64,000 nt of DNA from Sulfurimonas sp. RIFOXYD12_FULL_33_39. GTDB taxonomy: Bacteria > Campylobacterota > Campylobacteria > Campylobacterales > Sulfurimonadaceae. This document shows, in pieces, positions 8,692 through 17,846 of the stretch (positions within the stretch are counted from its first letter, which is position 1; every line of letters begins with the position of its first letter). The notes beneath the pieces are model-generated. The model was not told the DNA's origin. It ran no database searches and worked only from the letters and a program-made list of their open reading frames with translations. The stretch lies in NCBI GenBank assembly GCA_001829785.1, contig MICF01000007.1, positions 1 through 64,000 on the forward strand, written 5' to 3'. The position numbers were made by a program, and so were the translations under genes.

Positions 8692-9855
8692 TTATTCTAC
8701 CGAAATTGTAGATAAAGTTTGTTGCAAATTCGTTGCAATATTAAAAATATATTTGAAAGATGTTCCTCTTGTTTTATTTGATAAAATTTTAATATCTATA
8801 TTTTCTTCCTCACAAATCTGAGCGACGATACTAAGTCCTAAGCCATAGCCTCCCTTGTGCTCAGACTCTCTATAAAATCTTTTAAAAATATCTTTTTTAT
8901 TTTGTATTATCGGTCCGTGATTTCGTATTTCAAAGAAAAGCTTGTTTTCATACATACCGATTGTTATATTTATTTCACTTGGACGGTAAGAATATTTTAT
9001 TGCATTAGACAAAGTATTGTCTATTAGACGAGTCAGTTTTAATTCTGAAAAATATAACATCGGAAAATTCGGCTGGCCAATAAACATAGATATGGAGAGA
9101 TTATTTACTTCTGCTATGCAATTAAAATATTTTTTTCTTTTAGATATAAAATCCACAATATCTATATTTGTTTTTACGTCTGCTACTTTATTGCTTTTCA
9201 TTAAATATGTCATATCTTCATAACTGTTTTGAATAATATAACTTCCGGCTTCAATGGCATTTAAAAATTCATTGTCTATTTCGCTCATTCTAAGTAAATC
9301 TATATTTGTTATTATTACTGCTAGAGGAGTGTGTATTTCATGTATGGCATTTTTTAAAAATTGGTCTTGTTCTTTTAAGAGTTTCAAAGCATACTCTTTT
9401 GACTCTTCCAAAAGCTTTCTGCTTTTTTGCAACTCTTGATCATAATCAATCTTTTTTAAGACCGATATAAGTGCTTCAAAAAGTTTTTGCATATCTATTG
9501 GTTTTAGTACAAACTTATCTACTCCACACTCAATAGAATCTATAAAGATAGCGCGGTTGTCTGTTGCAGAAATAGCTATAACTCTTTGCAGAGGATTTGC
9601 TTTTTTAACATAGCAAGTTAAATCTATACCGCTTTTATTTCCTAAATTTATGTCTGTTAATATTAGGAGGGTTGAATTTTTTGACTCTATTTCAAAAATT
9701 TCAATAGCTTCAGATACGTTTAACGCGATAAAACTTTTTTTAAAAAATGACGATAGCAGACGGTAAAGACTTTGTGCGATGTCCGCATCATCTTCAACAA
9801 TAAGCAGTTTTTTGTCAGCAGACAACTCTTTTAAAAGAGTTATAACAAGATCCAT
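8692..9855 (-). CDS. Soluble sensor histidine kinase with N-terminal receiver domain
   Basis: The protein has 387 residues and no membrane segment. An N-terminal receiver domain (about 14-130) contains EDD, D68 and Lys in FVLKPID. A short coiled coil leads to the dimerisation domain with H172 in IHEIHTP, and a HATPase domain follows (about 270-375) with the N-box TLSNAIKYS and the G-box GYGLGLSIV. The likely substrate is the OmpR-type regulator downstream. Because the input is itself a receiver, this kinase is probably controlled by another phosphorelay or chemotaxis kinase rather than by a direct ligand. The promoter-proximal region shared with the divergent plus-strand genes has no TTGCAACA repeat; copy E lies within its own 3' end. 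Confidence 0.9.
   Translation of the reverse strand: MDLVITLLKELSADKKLLIVEDDADIAQSLYRLLSSFFKKSFIALNVSEAIEIFEIESKNSTLLILTDINLGNKSGIDLTCYVKKANPLQRVIAISATDNRAIFIDSIECGVDKFVLKPIDMQKLFEALISVLKKIDYDQELQKSRKLLEESKEYALKLLKEQDQFLKNAIHEIHTPLAVIITNIDLLRMSEIDNEFLNAIEAGSYIIQNSYEDMTYLMKSNKVADVKTNIDIVDFISKRKKYFNCIAEVNNLSISMFIGQPNFPMLYFSELKLTRLIDNTLSNAIKYSYRPSEINITIGMYENKLFFEIRNHGPIIQNKKDIFKRFYRESEHKGGYGLGLSIVAQICEEENIDIKILSNKTRGTSFKYIFNIATNLQQTLSTISVE
8720..8738 (-). promoter_or_regulatory. Tandem TTGCAACA operator, copy E, inside the kinase coding sequence
   Basis: On the minus strand it reads TTGCAACG-AAT-TTGCAACA. It encodes part of the kinase C-terminus (ATNLQQ) and ends 45 nt before the ATG of the OmpR-type regulator. 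A -10-like TAGAAT lies 22 nt past the TTGCAA core of the second half-site. It would let the regulator be transcribed separately from the kinase. Confidence 0.72.
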
Positions 9856-9930
9856 GATTGTTCCAGTTCTATTTTATTTGTTGTCATTATACATTAGTTA
9901 TGCTATCATATTTCCTAAAAAATAGTGAGA

Positions 9931-9972
9931 CAACTGGGCGACAATTTATGTATATAATACTTGCACCAGTTG
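9931..9972 (+). promoter_or_regulatory. Promoter region with long-spaced inverted repeat, upstream of REC-GGDEF-EAL gene
   Basis: A -10-like TATAAT lies at 9953-9958, about 40 bases upstream of the plus-strand ATG at 9998. It sits between two arms of a 7-bp inverted repeat, CAACTGG (9931-9937) and CCAGTTG (9966-9972). No good -35 hexamer is visible, which is common in this phylum. The repeat may be an operator; this is inference only. Confidence 0.4.
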
Positions 9973-9997
9973 AAATTTTTTATTTGAGGATATTGGG

Positions 9998-11689
9998 ATG
10001 GATTTAAATCTTATTAAGCAGATCCGTGTACTAGGAAGTTCAGTAAGTGTTTTGTATGTGGAAGATGAAAAAAGCATTAGAGACCAAATCTCTAAGATGA
10101 TGAAACAACTCTTTGACAGCGTAGATATTGCTATAAACGGATTTGATGCTTTAGAGATGTACAAACAAAATCAGTACGATTTAGTCATAACAGATTTGAA
10201 GATGCCGCAAATGGACGGTGTCGAACTTTGTAAAAAAATTATACAAATTAATAAAGAACAGCAAATAATTTTAATTTCTGCACACAAAGAGATAGATGAG
10301 CTACTAAAACTTATAAACATAGGTATTTCTGGGTTTTTACTTAAGCCAATCGATATGAATATTATGCTTGAAAAATTGTATTCTACAGTTAAAAATATTT
10401 ATGCAAATAAAATGATGAAATATCATTATGAAGAGATGAAAAAACAGCTTAGCGGAAATACTGCCACATCGGTAGATGAATTTCATAACATAGATGCACT
10501 GACTTCACTTTTTAATCGTCAATATTTTATAGAGTGTATAAATAACGATATTGAAAAATATGCAATTTTAGTGAATATAAATGATTTTAAATTAATTAAT
10601 GACTATTACTCATTTGCACATGGAAATCATCTTCTTTATCAAGTGGCAAATATATTAAAAGATGAAGCGCAACATTGTGGATATGAAGTTTTTAGAGTTT
10701 CCAATGATGATTTCGTATTATTAAAAAAAGAGTTCCCAAATGATTGTGAAGTTATAGAAGAAGATGCAAAAAATATATGTAAAGTGTTGGAGAAAAAAAG
10801 ATTTAATATAATAGGCGTAGATGATATACATGTAGGCATTACACTTGGAATTGCAAAAAGTCAAAACAGATTGCTAGAATGTTTGCATCAAGCGTTAAAT
10901 TATGCTAAAAAGCATGGTGTTAAATATGCTTTTTATAAAGATATTCCGGATAATACAAAAGATGTAAAAAATATTATCGAAGTTAAAAAAATGTTGCAAA
11001 ACAGTATAGAAAATAGCTCAATCGTACCTGTTTTTCAGCCGATAATTATGAAAAACAACAACATAAAATATGAAGTGCTTATGAGAATAAAAAACACCGA
11101 CGGTGAAAATAAGCTAACTGCACCGGGTTTATTCTTAGATATCGCCAAAAGACACAGTTATTATAATGAAATTTCACAGATGCTTATTTTTAAAGCAATT
11201 GATTTTATGCTTGAAAATGAGGGTGTTTTTTCTTTAAATTTTTCATACGCGGATATGAGTAATAGTGACTTAATGAATAGATTGGAAGAGACAATACTTA
11301 TGCATAATATAGGTGAGCGACTAATATTTGAAATTGTAGAGACGGAACAGTTGGATAACATCGATATTGTCAATGCGTTTATTAATCGTTTTAGAGTGCA
11401 TGGCATAAAGATAGCCATAGATGACTTTGGAAGCGGATACTCAAATTTTGCATATGTATTTACTCTTAATCCAGATTATATAAAAATAGACGGCAGCTTA
11501 ATAAGCCAAATGCTAGAAGATAAAAAGATGCATGTACTTGTAGAAACGATTATAGAATTTGGACATAAGTTAGGTGTTGAAGTTATAGCAGAACATGTAA
11601 GTTCGCAAGAGATTCATGATACTCTTGTTAAGTTAAATATTGATGCTATGCAAGGTTATTTTATAGGATATCCAAATGAATGTATTTAA
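9998..11689 (+). CDS. Response regulator with degenerate GGDEF and apparently intact EAL domain
   Basis: The 563-residue protein has a receiver domain (about 12-130) with VEDE, D66 and Lys in LLKPID. A GGDEF-fold domain (about 160-320) has its active site changed to SNDDF, so it probably cannot make c-di-GMP. The EAL domain (about 335-560) keeps the pattern of catalytic residues: E in YEVLMR, N in SLNFS, E in IVETEQ, DD in AIDDFGSG, K in DYIKID, E in VIAEH and Q in MQGYF. A c-di-GMP phosphodiesterase switched by phosphorylation is inferred. It heads the plus-strand gene cluster and is followed after 17 bases by a soluble kinase gene. Confidence 0.9.
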   Translation: MDLNLIKQIRVLGSSVSVLYVEDEKSIRDQISKMMKQLFDSVDIAINGFDALEMYKQNQYDLVITDLKMPQMDGVELCKKIIQINKEQQIILISAHKEIDELLKLINIGISGFLLKPIDMNIMLEKLYSTVKNIYANKMMKYHYEEMKKQLSGNTATSVDEFHNIDALTSLFNRQYFIECINNDIEKYAILVNINDFKLINDYYSFAHGNHLLYQVANILKDEAQHCGYEVFRVSNDDFVLLKKEFPNDCEVIEEDAKNICKVLEKKRFNIIGVDDIHVGITLGIAKSQNRLLECLHQALNYAKKHGVKYAFYKDIPDNTKDVKNIIEVKKMLQNSIENSSIVPVFQPIIMKNNNIKYEVLMRIKNTDGENKLTAPGLFLDIAKRHSYYNEISQMLIFKAIDFMLENEGVFSLNFSYADMSNSDLMNRLEETILMHNIGERLIFEIVETEQLDNIDIVNAFINRFRVHGIKIAIDDFGSGYSNFAYVFTLNPDYIKIDGSLISQMLEDKKMHVLVETIIEFGHKLGVEVIAEHVSSQEIHDTLVKLNIDAMQGYFIGYPNECI

Positions 11690-11706
11690 TAATTTGGATG
11701 TGTTAA

Positions 11707-12897
11707 ATGAACGATAAATATTTAGCAATATCGTACGAGTGCTTAAGCTCTATCGGTAATTCATTTGAACTAGAGAGTATGATGGCAGAGGTTGTTATTA
11801 CTTTTTATCAATCTACAAAGGCTGTTTTTGTGGGTTTTTATGAAAGCATAGATAGCATTTTACCGACAGTTTCAGCAGGAAAAGATGAAGATAATGAAAT
11901 AAAAATGTCATATTATGAGTGTTTTATGGCAAAGTCTAAAAATTTTTACATAATAGTTTTACCGTTAAAAATGGGTTATATGAAGTTTGTTTATAATGAA
12001 AATAAACATATAGAAGATACATACAATATGATATGTAATTTTAAGAAAAAAATAAATTTTGCTCTAAGCGCGTGTGTCGGTGTAAAAGAGTTAGAAAAAC
12101 TTAATGATGAACTTGAGGATAGAGTAAAACAATCAGTAGAGAAAATACGAGAGCATGAAAAAATGTTAATCGTGCAGTCAAAAAGTGCTATTATGGGCGA
12201 GATGTTAGAGATGATAGCTCATCAATGGAGACAACCTATAACATCTATAGGTATGATATCAAACAACATGCTTTTTAACATAATAATAAGCGAAGAGAAT
12301 GAGCTTGATAAAGAGTTGTTTAAAAATGAACTGGAAGACATAAATAAACAAATTAAATATCTATCTCATACTATTGATGATTTTAGAAATTTTTTCAAAG
12401 AGAGCAAATCTAAAGAAGAAGTTTTTGTAAATGATGCTATAGATAAAAGTGTAGCTCTTCTTAAAAAACAGTTAGAACAAAATTCAATAACACTAGAAAT
12501 AAAAAGTACATGTGGAGAAATTTTATTATATACATATAAAAATGAGTTAACACAAGTATTGCTAAATATTTTAAATAATTCAAAAGATGCGTTTGATACA
12601 CAAGATATAAAAGATAAAAAAATTACCGTAGAGTGTATGCAAGAAAACCAAAATATAGTGATAAATTTAAAAGATAATGCAGGGGGTATAAAGGATGATG
12701 TGCTGTCAAAAATATTTGAGCCGTATTTTTCAACTAAAAAACAAAAAAACGGTACGGGTCTAGGACTTTACATGTCTAAAATAATAATAAATAGACATCT
12801 TGAAGGTGAAATTTTTGTAAAAAATGTAGATAACGGGGCTATGTTTACAATTAAAATACCAATTAAAACAAAAGAGGAGAATAAGTTAAATGTTTAA
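11707..12897 (+). CDS. Soluble sensor histidine kinase
   Basis: The 396-residue kinase has no membrane segment. Residues 1-135 form an N-terminal sensory region that I do not recognise firmly and that might be GAF-like. A coiled coil (about 135-160) leads to the H-box with [10 protein letters not shown], and a HATPase domain (about 265-390) has [18 protein letters not shown] and [11 protein letters not shown]. The HQWRQP form is usual for kinases in this phylum. The gene begins 17 bases after the REC-GGDEF-EAL gene and ends with an 8-base overlap with the next chemoreceptor gene, which strongly suggests co-translation and a shared signalling role. No fused receiver is present. Confidence 0.9.
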   Translation: MNDKYLAISYECLSSIGNSFELESMMAEVVITFYQSTKAVFVGFYESIDSILPTVSAGKDEDNEIKMSYYECFMAKSKNFYIIVLPLKMGYMKFVYNENKHIEDTYNMICNFKKKINFALSACVGVKELEKLNDELEDRVKQSVEKIREHEKMLIVQSKSAIMGEMLEMIAHQWRQPITSIGMISNNMLFNIIISEENELDKELFKNELEDINKQIKYLSHTIDDFRNFFKESKSKEEVFVNDAIDKSVALLKKQLEQNSITLEIKSTCGEILLYTYKNELTQVLLNILNNSKDAFDTQDIKDKKITVECMQENQNIVINLKDNAGGIKDDVLSKIFEPYFSTKKQKNGTGLGLYMSKIIINRHLEGEIFVKNVDNGAMFTIKIPIKTKEENKLNV

Positions 12898-15052
12898 TAA
12901 TATGTCAATTAAAATAAAAATGGCACTTATGGTTGTTATACCGATAGTAGTTATATTTATAGCACTTGGAATGCAAAGTTATAAAAACTACAAAGAAGTA
13001 TATGTATTAGAGCAAATAGAAGATATGGTCGGATACAGTGCAAAAAGCAGCGCACTTGTTCATAACCTTCAAAAAGAGAGGGGTGCATCAGCCGGATTTA
13101 TTAGTTCTAAAGGTGCAAAATTTTCATCAGAATTGGTAAATATTAGAAAAGATACCGATACGACTCTCTTGGAGTTAAAACAGTATTATGAATCTATGAA
13201 GTTAGATAATTATTCACAAAGTTTACGTGCAAAGATGTCCAAAGCCGCTGAGAATCTTCAAAAATTGCAAGATATGAGAAATCAGGTTGATTCACTAAGT
13301 GTTGCAGTAGGCATTCCTGTTAAATACTATACGGAGTCAAATGCTAATTTTCTTAAAACAATAGAAGAGATAGCAAAAATGAGTGCTCATGTGGATATGA
13401 ATAATGCAATTAACGCTTTTGTAAATTTTTTATCTTCAAAAGAGAGAGCTGGAATAGAGCGAGCTGTACTCTCTTCAACTTTTAGCAGAGATAATTTTGC
13501 TCCCGGATTTTATGAGAAGTTTATAGGACTTTTAAGTGAACAAAATACATATATGGAAAAATTTCTATTTTTAGCATCTGATGAAAACAGAGTTTTTTAT
13601 GAAGAGAATATGGAGTCAAAAGAAGTTAATGAAGTGGCTAGAATGAGAAAAGTGGCACTTGAAAATCCAAACGGAGGATTTAATATAGACGCTACTTACT
13701 GGTTTACTACTATAACCGTAAAAATTAATTTGTTAAAAAAAGTTGAAAATAAAATGTCGGATGCTCTTAAGGAGCAAGTTGTTGATTTGAAGAATAAAGC
13801 ATTTAATTCTATGGTAGTAGGATTAGTTATAAATTTTGTAATAATACTCTTCATATTAGGTTTTAGTTTTTTTGTTTCAGATGGACTGATAAAAAGAATC
13901 GGCTTATTTAAACAAGAGATAGACAATATTATATCCTCAAACGATTTTTCTAAAAATATCTCTCAAAACGGTAAGGATGAAATAGGGTTTATTCAACAAT
14001 CTGTAAATCATTTAGCATGTCTTGCCAATAAATCAATGCAAGAAGCTAAAGATAGTTTGGAAAAATCAAACCAACATTCAATTGAGAGTGAAAAACGCTT
14101 AGAGGCAAATAAATTGACGTTGTCATTAACAGAGCTTTTAAGTGAGGGTGCTATAACAGGACTTGGAGGAGTTCAAAAAGGTATCGTTGATACAATGAGT
14201 TCTTTGGACTGTATAAATAAAAGAAACTCAGAGACGGAAAATATAGTAGCAGATGTTCAAAGTTCCACTGCACAAATGAGTGATTCGCTAAATAATATCT
14301 CTGAAAAAATGAATGGAAGTAAAGAAAATTCTAACCAGTTAAATAGCAGCGTAAATGAAATTACAAGTGTTATAGCTCTTATTAAAGACATTAGTGATCA
14401 GACAAACTTATTGGCTTTAAATGCTGCAATAGAAGCAGCTCGTGCAGGTGAACACGGAAGAGGTTTCGCCGTTGTTGCGGATGAAGTAAGAAAGCTCGCG
14501 GAGAGAACTCAAAAAGCGACTAATGAAGTTGAATTAAATATAAATCTTTTGAAACAAAACAGCTCTGCTATGCAGGAATTTTCTGAGCAAATGAATAGTG
14601 AAGTTTTAACTTCTATGGAAAAACTAGATACTTTTACAGAGAGTTTAGAATCATTAGTTACCAGTGCACAACAAATTCAATCAAGCAATAAAGAAGTTTC
14701 AAACGAAATGTTTATAAATCTTGCAAAATTAGATCATATAGTGTTTAAGCTTAATGGATATAACGCTGTATTCAAAGATGACCATAGCTTTACATTCTCA
14801 GAGCATACTAGTTGCAGATTTGGCAAATGGTATAACGGTGAAGGTAAGGTTGTATTTTCTAAAACATCTTCGTACGGCAAGATCGATCCTATTCATAAAA
14901 CTGTTCATGACAAAGTCAGAACTATTCCTGATTATATTAAAGATGATGCTATTAGGAATTCTGAGAAAATTATATCAGCATTTAGTCATGCAGAAAATGC
15001 TTCAAAAGAGCTGTTTGTAGCTTTAGACAATATGGCTAATGAGATAAAATAG
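12890..15052 (+). CDS. NIT-HAMP chemoreceptor with CZB domain, paralogue 1
   Basis: The receptor has 720 residues. TM1 is about 11-30, and a periplasmic NIT domain (about 45-295) has [17 protein letters not shown]2 is about 305-328, followed by HAMP, the signalling hairpin with [20 protein letters not shown], and a C-terminal CZB domain (LDHIVFK, then CRFGKWY, then IHKTVH). It is a close paralogue, along its whole length, of the receptor at 19602-21764. The ATG at 12890 overlaps the kinase stop by 8 bases, with AGAGGAG upstream. Nitrate or nitrite sensing by NIT and zinc binding by CZB are family knowledge, not shown here. Confidence 0.94.
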   Translation: MFNNMSIKIKMALMVVIPIVVIFIALGMQSYKNYKEVYVLEQIEDMVGYSAKSSALVHNLQKERGASAGFISSKGAKFSSELVNIRKDTDTTLLELKQYYESMKLDNYSQSLRAKMSKAAENLQKLQDMRNQVDSLSVAVGIPVKYYTESNANFLKTIEEIAKMSAHVDMNNAINAFVNFLSSKERAGIERAVLSSTFSRDNFAPGFYEKFIGLLSEQNTYMEKFLFLASDENRVFYEENMESKEVNEVARMRKVALENPNGGFNIDATYWFTTITVKINLLKKVENKMSDALKEQVVDLKNKAFNSMVVGLVINFVIILFILGFSFFVSDGLIKRIGLFKQEIDNIISSNDFSKNISQNGKDEIGFIQQSVNHLACLANKSMQEAKDSLEKSNQHSIESEKRLEANKLTLSLTELLSEGAITGLGGVQKGIVDTMSSLDCINKRNSETENIVADVQSSTAQMSDSLNNISEKMNGSKENSNQLNSSVNEITSVIALIKDISDQTNLLALNAAIEAARAGEHGRGFAVVADEVRKLAERTQKATNEVELNINLLKQNSSAMQEFSEQMNSEVLTSMEKLDTFTESLESLVTSAQQIQSSNKEVSNEMFINLAKLDHIVFKLNGYNAVFKDDHSFTFSEHTSCRFGKWYNGEGKVVFSKTSSYGKIDPIHKTVHDKVRTIPDYIKDDAIRNSEKIISAFSHAENASKELFVALDNMANEIK

Positions 15053-15062
15053 GAGATATTGA

Positions 15063-16544
15063 TTGGGAAAGTTTGATAGGTTAAAGTCTATTACCGTACT
15101 ATATGTAGAAGATAGCAGATTCCTTGCAAAATCTACAATGGCTATTATTGAAAAAATTTTTAATAAAGTTTATATTGCTTATGATGGACAAGAAGCCTTA
15201 GAAGTCTTGGAAAAGAATAAAGATGAGATAGATATAATAATTACTGATTTAATTATGCCTGTATTAGACGGTATAAATATGGTTGAAGTAATTAGAAAAA
15301 AAGGGTGTACGATTCCTGTGGTAGTTACTACTGGTTTTAATGATATTTTAGCACAAGAGAAAATTATTGAACTTTCAATAGAAGGTTTTTTATCAAAACC
15401 TATCGACATGTTTAAACTTCTAAAAAGAGTCAATGTTATAGTTGATTCTTTGTTTATAAAAAGAGAACTTGCAACAAAAAAAGAGATGATAGATAATGAC
15501 ATAATTTACTCCGAAACGGATGCTAATGGGATTATTACTTATGTGTCGAAACCGTTTGAAAAAATAAGCGGATACACAAAGGAAGAGCTAATAGGAAAAG
15601 CGCACTCTATTTTAAAAGATTTTAACACAATGCCGGATTTATATAAGCATATGTGGCAAACTTTGAAATCTTTGAAACAGTGGCAGGGAGAGCTTAGAAA
15701 TAGAAGAAAAGACGGTTCTTTTTATATAGTAAATATCATAATTTCTCCAATGTATTTTAGAAAAAAACTTACAGGATATAGCGCTACATGTATAGATGTA
15801 ACAGAGTTGAAATTAAAATCTCAAGAGCTTCAGGCAAAATCTAAACAAGCAGCTATGGGTGAAATGATTGCTATGATTGCACATCAGTGGAGACAACCTA
15901 TAACATCAATCGGTATGATATCAAATAATTTAAGATTTGATTTAATGATGGATGAGTTAGATAAAAATATTTTAAAAGAGAGTCTTAATAATATTGATTC
16001 ACATGTAAAGTACCTTTCAAATACTATTGATATTTTTAGAGATTTTTTAAAAAAGAGTAAAAATAAGGAGGAATTTATTGTGACTGAATCAATATTAGAG
16101 GCAATATCAGTAGTAAAAGAGCAGTGTAAAAAGAAAAATATTGTAGTTGCTTTTAACAACAATGGTATAGACCTTAATATGAATACATTTAAAGATGAGT
16201 TAATTCAAGCAATGGTAAATATACTTACCAATGCTCAAGAAGCATTGGTTGACAATAATATTGCTGACCCAAAAATAGATATTTTATGCGAGGAAGATTC
16301 AAAATTTATTTATATAAAAATATCAGACAATGCAGCTGGGATAGATAAAGAGGTATTACCAAAAATCTTTACTCCCTATTTTTCAACAAAAACAGATAAA
16401 AATGGTACCGGGCTTGGCTTATATATGACTAAAACAATAGTTGAAGGAAACCTAGACGGTACGTTGAGCGTAAAAAATATAAATGGCGGAGCTGAGTTTA
16501 CGATAGAACTGCCAAAATATGACAAAGGTTGCTGCAGTGGATAA
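15063..16544 (+). CDS. Receiver-PAS-histidine kinase
   Basis: The protein has 493 residues: a receiver domain (about 8-125) with VEDS, D62 and Lys in FLSKPID; a PAS domain (about 145-255) with SGYTKEELIGKAH; an H-box [10 protein letters not shown] near 277-286; and a HATPase domain with LTNAQEALV, DNAAGIDKE and [11 protein letters not shown]. It lacks membrane segments. The start is TTG at 15063 with AGGAG seven bases upstream; no ATG fits the receiver N-terminus. It lies 10 bases after the chemoreceptor gene and overlaps the next response regulator. Its kinase core closely resembles that of the protein at 11707-12897, so the two may share partners. Confidence 0.9.
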   Translation: MGKFDRLKSITVLYVEDSRFLAKSTMAIIEKIFNKVYIAYDGQEALEVLEKNKDEIDIIITDLIMPVLDGINMVEVIRKKGCTIPVVVTTGFNDILAQEKIIELSIEGFLSKPIDMFKLLKRVNVIVDSLFIKRELATKKEMIDNDIIYSETDANGIITYVSKPFEKISGYTKEELIGKAHSILKDFNTMPDLYKHMWQTLKSLKQWQGELRNRRKDGSFYIVNIIISPMYFRKKLTGYSATCIDVTELKLKSQELQAKSKQAAMGEMIAMIAHQWRQPITSIGMISNNLRFDLMMDELDKNILKESLNNIDSHVKYLSNTIDIFRDFLKKSKNKEEFIVTESILEAISVVKEQCKKKNIVVAFNNNGIDLNMNTFKDELIQAMVNILTNAQEALVDNNIADPKIDILCEEDSKFIYIKISDNAAGIDKEVLPKIFTPYFSTKTDKNGTGLGLYMTKTIVEGNLDGTLSVKNINGGAEFTIELPKYDKGCCSG

Positions 16545-17784
16545 AGAACAAGTAGAAAAGCTTCGTAAAATTTGTAGGAATATTTCTGTTTTATATGTAG
16601 AAGACGATAAAAATATCTCTGATCAGTTAGAGAAATTATTAAAAAAATTATTTATTAAAGTTGATGTTGAAAAAAATGGATTTTTAGGATTACGAAACTA
16701 CAAAGAAAATAGACAAGATATAGTTATTACCGATATTTCTATGCCGTCAATGGATGGTATTGAAATGGCAAAAAGGATAAAAAAAATTAATGAAGAACAG
16801 ATAATTATAGTTACTTCAGCTCATAATGATATTGAATATTTGATGCAGTTAATTGAAATCGGAGTGGATAGATTTATTTTAAAGCCAATTGATATAAATG
16901 TTTTTATGCCTTCTATAACAAAAATGGCTATAAGTATTTATAGAGAAAGACAAGAAATATTTCTTGAAAAACAGATAAAACAACAACATGAGCTTCAATT
17001 GAAGATAATGAATAATATGTTGATTCCTATTGCACTTATAGAAAATGGAAGATTTAAATATACAAATATGATTTTTAATAAATATTTTCTATCAAAAAAT
17101 AGTTGTAAAATTGAAGAATTTGTTCTAGGGCATATTTTTAAAAATGAAAAATTGATAATTATGAATAACGATACGTTGATTAATTATTTAATTCAAAATA
17201 ATGGATTATATAGCATTAATGAAGTCGGTTCACAAATTTTTAAAAAATATAAAATAAATATCATAAAATTAGAAGAGGAAAATAGTTATCTGCTTAACTT
17301 TTTAAATATTGATTCATTAAATATGGAATTTAAAAAATTGAAGTTAGAAAATAATTATTTTCCAACGAGGGAAGATTTTATACATAAAATAGCCGGTATA
17401 TTGTCTAATAGTAAGCAAGAATATCATATTTTTTGTGTAGGTTTACGAAATATTAATAATTTTATTAGTAAATACGGGAGTGGTAAAATTAATGCTATTT
17501 ATTCAGAACTAAATAAATCTTTAAAAAAAGATTTACGTAATGAGATAGAATCGGGTGTAGCCGATATTTATATTTTTGATAGAAATAGGTATATTATTTT
17601 AGTAAATGAAAACTATAAAGATGAAATTAAAATAAAGTTAGATAATTTTGGCAATAACTACAGTTACAGTTTTGGTAGTACACAAGCATTCTTTTTAGCT
17701 ATAATCTCCGAAAAATTAGATCAAAATACATCTTTTAATCAAGTTATGGAAAATACGGAGAGTATGCTATATTTATTTGATTAG
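16519..17784 (+). CDS. Response regulator with PAS-like and degenerate GGDEF domains
   Basis: The 421-residue protein has a receiver domain (about 18-140) with VEDD, D72 and Lys in FILKPID. A PAS-like segment (about 160-270) follows. The C-terminal region (about 285-415) has the spacing of a GGDEF domain, but the active-site loop reads FDRNRYIIL where GGDEF would be. It is probably catalytically dead, or a divergent binding domain. The ATG at 16519 overlaps the kinase gene by 26 bases. A GTG at 16537 with AAAGG eight bases upstream is an equally good start and would remove six residues. The gene is very AT-rich compared with its upstream neighbours. Confidence 0.8.
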   Translation: MTKVAAVDKEQVEKLRKICRNISVLYVEDDKNISDQLEKLLKKLFIKVDVEKNGFLGLRNYKENRQDIVITDISMPSMDGIEMAKRIKKINEEQIIIVTSAHNDIEYLMQLIEIGVDRFILKPIDINVFMPSITKMAISIYRERQEIFLEKQIKQQHELQLKIMNNMLIPIALIENGRFKYTNMIFNKYFLSKNSCKIEEFVLGHIFKNEKLIIMNNDTLINYLIQNNGLYSINEVGSQIFKKYKINIIKLEEENSYLLNFLNIDSLNMEFKKLKLENNYFPTREDFIHKIAGILSNSKQEYHIFCVGLRNINNFISKYGSGKINAIYSELNKSLKKDLRNEIESGVADIYIFDRNRYIILVNENYKDEIKIKLDNFGNNYSYSFGSTQAFFLAIISEKLDQNTSFNQVMENTESMLYLFD

Positions 17785-17846
17785 ACAAGTGAAACGTTAA
17801 TGAAAAATATTTGTAATAACAGTTTTTATATAAAAAGTTAATTTTA

